Part shown: piece after piece, positions 42,434-44,079 of the stretch
Layout of the letters: every line of letters starts with the position of its first letter
Position numbering within the stretch: position 1 is the stretch's first letter
Source of the DNA: Pseudomonadales bacterium
GTDB taxonomy: Bacteria > Pseudomonadota > Gammaproteobacteria > Pseudomonadales > Moraxellaceae
NCBI GenBank assembly: GCA_013043915.1
Contig: JABEVH010000207.1
Coordinates: 1 to 44,079 of the forward strand
Direction of reading: 5' to 3'
Length of the DNA: 44,079 bases
Notes under the pieces: generated by a model
Databases searched by the model: none
Seen by the model: only the letters and a program-made list of their open reading frames with translations
What the model was told of the DNA's origin: nothing
Program-made: the position numbers and the translations under genes

Positions 42434-44079
42434 TTAATCCGCCGCCTCAACTAAGCGTGTAACCTCGGCCAGAGAAGTCAGGCCCTTAGCTGCTAGCTCC
42501 AAAGCGGTTAGCGCCAGGGGATGATAGTTAGGGCTGGCTCTTGCTGCGGCGACGAAGGCATTCTGGTCAGCTTCACGTAAGGCATGGGTCATGGCCTCAG
42601 TGAATTCCAGCCATTCGTGAACGCCGATACGCCCTTTGTAACCAGCCATATTGCACTGGCGGCAACCTTGAGCCTTATAAAATGTTGTGACGGGGCGTTC
42701 TGCGCCGGTGACACGAATCAGCAGGTCGAGGTATTCATCAGGGTTGTCATCAACAGTTTTGCAGTGTACGCAAAGTCGCCGTACCAAACGCTGCGCCAGG
42801 ATAGCACGCAGGGCGCTGGCAACCATATAGGGCTCTACCCCCATGTCGATAAAGCGCATGGCTGCGCTGATGGAGTCGTTAGTATGCAGCGTACTGAACA
42901 CTAAATGTCCAGTGATAGCAGCTCGCAGACCTATTTGTGCGGTCTCGTAATCACGCATTTCACCGATCATGACTACGTCGGGATCCTGGCGAAGTGCTGA
43001 GCGCAAGACACGATCAAAGGTAAGTTCAATTTTGGCATTGACCTGAACCTGAACGACGCGAGGCAATTGATATTCAATAGGGTCTTCAACAGTAATTATT
43101 TTGATGTCGGGTTGGTTGATTTCACCGAGAGCCCCATACAAGGTGGTGGTTTTACCTGAACCGGTAGGGCCCGTTACTAAAATCATGCCATGCGGACGCT
43201 GTATGGCAGCACGAAAGCGCTGCAATAGTGACGCGGGCATGCCAACATTATCTAAGGATAATATACTGCTGGAATGATCGAGCAAGCGCAGCACTACAGA
43301 TTCACCGTAGGATGTGGGTAGTGTGGAAAGACGTACATCAATATTTTTACCCAATACCTTGATGCCGAATCGGCCATCTTGAGGCAGGCGCTTTTCTGAA
43401 ATATCCAGATCCGAGAGAATCTTGAGCTTAAGTACCACTGCGGCAGCAATGCGCCGTTCGTTCATCACCTGCTCATGCAGGATGCCATCGATACGTTTGC
43501 GTATGCGCATGACGCTTTCATCTGGCTCGATATGAATGTCAGAAGCACCTAAGCGTACCGCATCTTCAAACAGGCTTTGCAGCAACCGAGCAACCGGGGC
43601 ATCGGCTGCGGTGGCGCCGCTGGCCAGGGTCGCAATATCAATATCAGATTCACGCAGCTCATCTTCAAGCTCACCGGCTAGGGAAGCAATCTCATCCTGT
43701 TTGCTGTATAGGCTATCGATGGCTGAGAGTAGTTGGTGTTCTCGCACCACGGCCGTACTGACGATGCGGTTGAGCCGTCGCTGCAATTCATCTAGTGCAT
43801 GAATATCCAAAGGGTCAGACATGCCGATCAGGTAGCGGCCATCCTGTTCACTCAACAGGATGGAACGAAACCGGCGCGCCAGAGCTTCAGGTAACTGCTT
43901 GGAGAACTCCAGTTTATAGGGGTAGGTATCGAGATCAATGAATGGGATTTTAAGTTGCTGAGCCAGCAGTTGCAAAAGATCATCTTCACGAACTAACTGC
44001 AAATCCACCAACACACGACCTAGTTTTTTACCCGAAGATTTTTGTTCGGCCAGAGCCTGCTGTAAATGTCCCTCGCTAA
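42434..44079 (-). CDS. mshE: Pilus assembly ATPase MshE, N-terminus cut by window edge
   Basis: A GspE/PilB-type secretion ATPase. The frame stays open to the window edge, so the true start is beyond 44079; an internal GTG at 44014 is not the start, since conserved sequence (HLQQALAEQ, KLGRVLVDLQLVREDDLLQLLAQQ) precedes and spans it. That region is the MshEN domain, which in Vibrio MshE binds cyclic di-GMP. Further features are Walker A LVTGPTGSGKTTTLYG, the Asp box ITVEDPIEYQLP, Walker B/His box DPDVVMIGEMRD and FSTLHTNDS, and two Cys pairs (CVHC and CRQC) that bind zinc. It powers pilus extension. Confidence 0.92.
   Translation of the reverse strand, partial: SEGHLQQALAEQKSSGKKLGRVLVDLQLVREDDLLQLLAQQLKIPFIDLDTYPYKLEFSKQLPEALARRFRSILLSEQDGRYLIGMSDPLDIHALDELQRRLNRIVSTAVVREHQLLSAIDSLYSKQDEIASLAGELEDELRESDIDIATLASGATAADAPVARLLQSLFEDAVRLGASDIHIEPDESVMRIRKRIDGILHEQVMNERRIAAAVVLKLKILSDLDISEKRLPQDGRFGIKVLGKNIDVRLSTLPTSYGESVVLRLLDHSSSILSLDNVGMPASLLQRFRAAIQRPHGMILVTGPTGSGKTTTLYGALGEINQPDIKIITVEDPIEYQLPRVVQVQVNAKIELTFDRVLRSALRQDPDVVMIGEMRDYETAQIGLRAAITGHLVFSTLHTNDSISAAMRFIDMGVEPYMVASALRAILAQRLVRRLCVHCKTVDDNPDEYLDLLIRVTGAERPVTTFYKAQGCRQCNMAGYKGRIGVHEWLEFTEAMTHALREADQNAFVAAARASPNYHPLALTALELAAKGLTSLAEVTRLVEAAD

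Overview
The window reads as a gammaproteobacterial chromosome segment of roughly even base composition. The evidence is the lptM-lysA/cyaY divergence, the hemCDXY cluster beside algR-algZ, argH just beyond, and an MSHA-type pilus locus. The core order (lptM/lysA, cyaY, hemY-X-D-C, algR, algZ, argH) matches the block known from Pseudomonas, but it is opened in several places by accessory genes. I cannot name the genus.

Layout. 1-416: lysA (cut by the window edge and broken by an in-frame TAG) and lptM, both minus. 513-3659: cyaY, then lptF and an ArnT-like sugar transferase (plus). 3640-10953: minus-strand block hemY-hemX-hemD-hemC, two lipoprotein genes, and the AlgR/AlgZ regulatory pair. 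11007-19924: envelope polysaccharide cluster inserted between algZ and argH: a heptosyltransferase-like enzyme, three further glycosyltransferase-type proteins, an O-antigen ligase-like protein, an AlgX/AlgJ-like SGNH protein, an MBOAT acyltransferase and a methyltransferase. 20097-21497: argH with its own promoter.

21500-31728 is the most unusual part: seven minus-strand genes, most joined by 1-4 bp start/stop overlaps. In transcription order they encode a UbiA-type prenyltransferase, a class I HMG-CoA reductase fused to an APH/choline-kinase-like kinase, a PEP-synthase-like dikinase lacking the PEP-binding barrel, a large GNAT-like acyltransferase, an AMP-forming acid ligase, a CDP-alcohol phosphatidyltransferase and a CarS-type (CDP-archaeol synthase family) protein. 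HMG-CoA reductase, UbiA, CarS and CDP-alcohol transferase are the logical steps of archaeal isoprenoid-lipid synthesis, here in a gammaproteobacterial operon with extra kinase, ligase and acyltransferase steps. I propose that it makes an unknown isoprenoid or phospho-alcohol lipid. Product and substrates are inference.

31887-34435: an ECF-type sigma factor operon (sigma factor, DUF3619 protein, small secreted protein, DUF3106 protein, outer-membrane barrel candidate). 34546-44079: MSHA-type pilus locus on the minus strand, in the order mshE (cut by the window edge), mshG, an mshF/mshB-like gene, mshA, mshC, mshD, mshO, mshP and an mshQ-like gene with two PA14 domains.

No tRNA, rRNA, insertion sequence or CRISPR array was seen. 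No gene-free stretch exceeds 300 bases.
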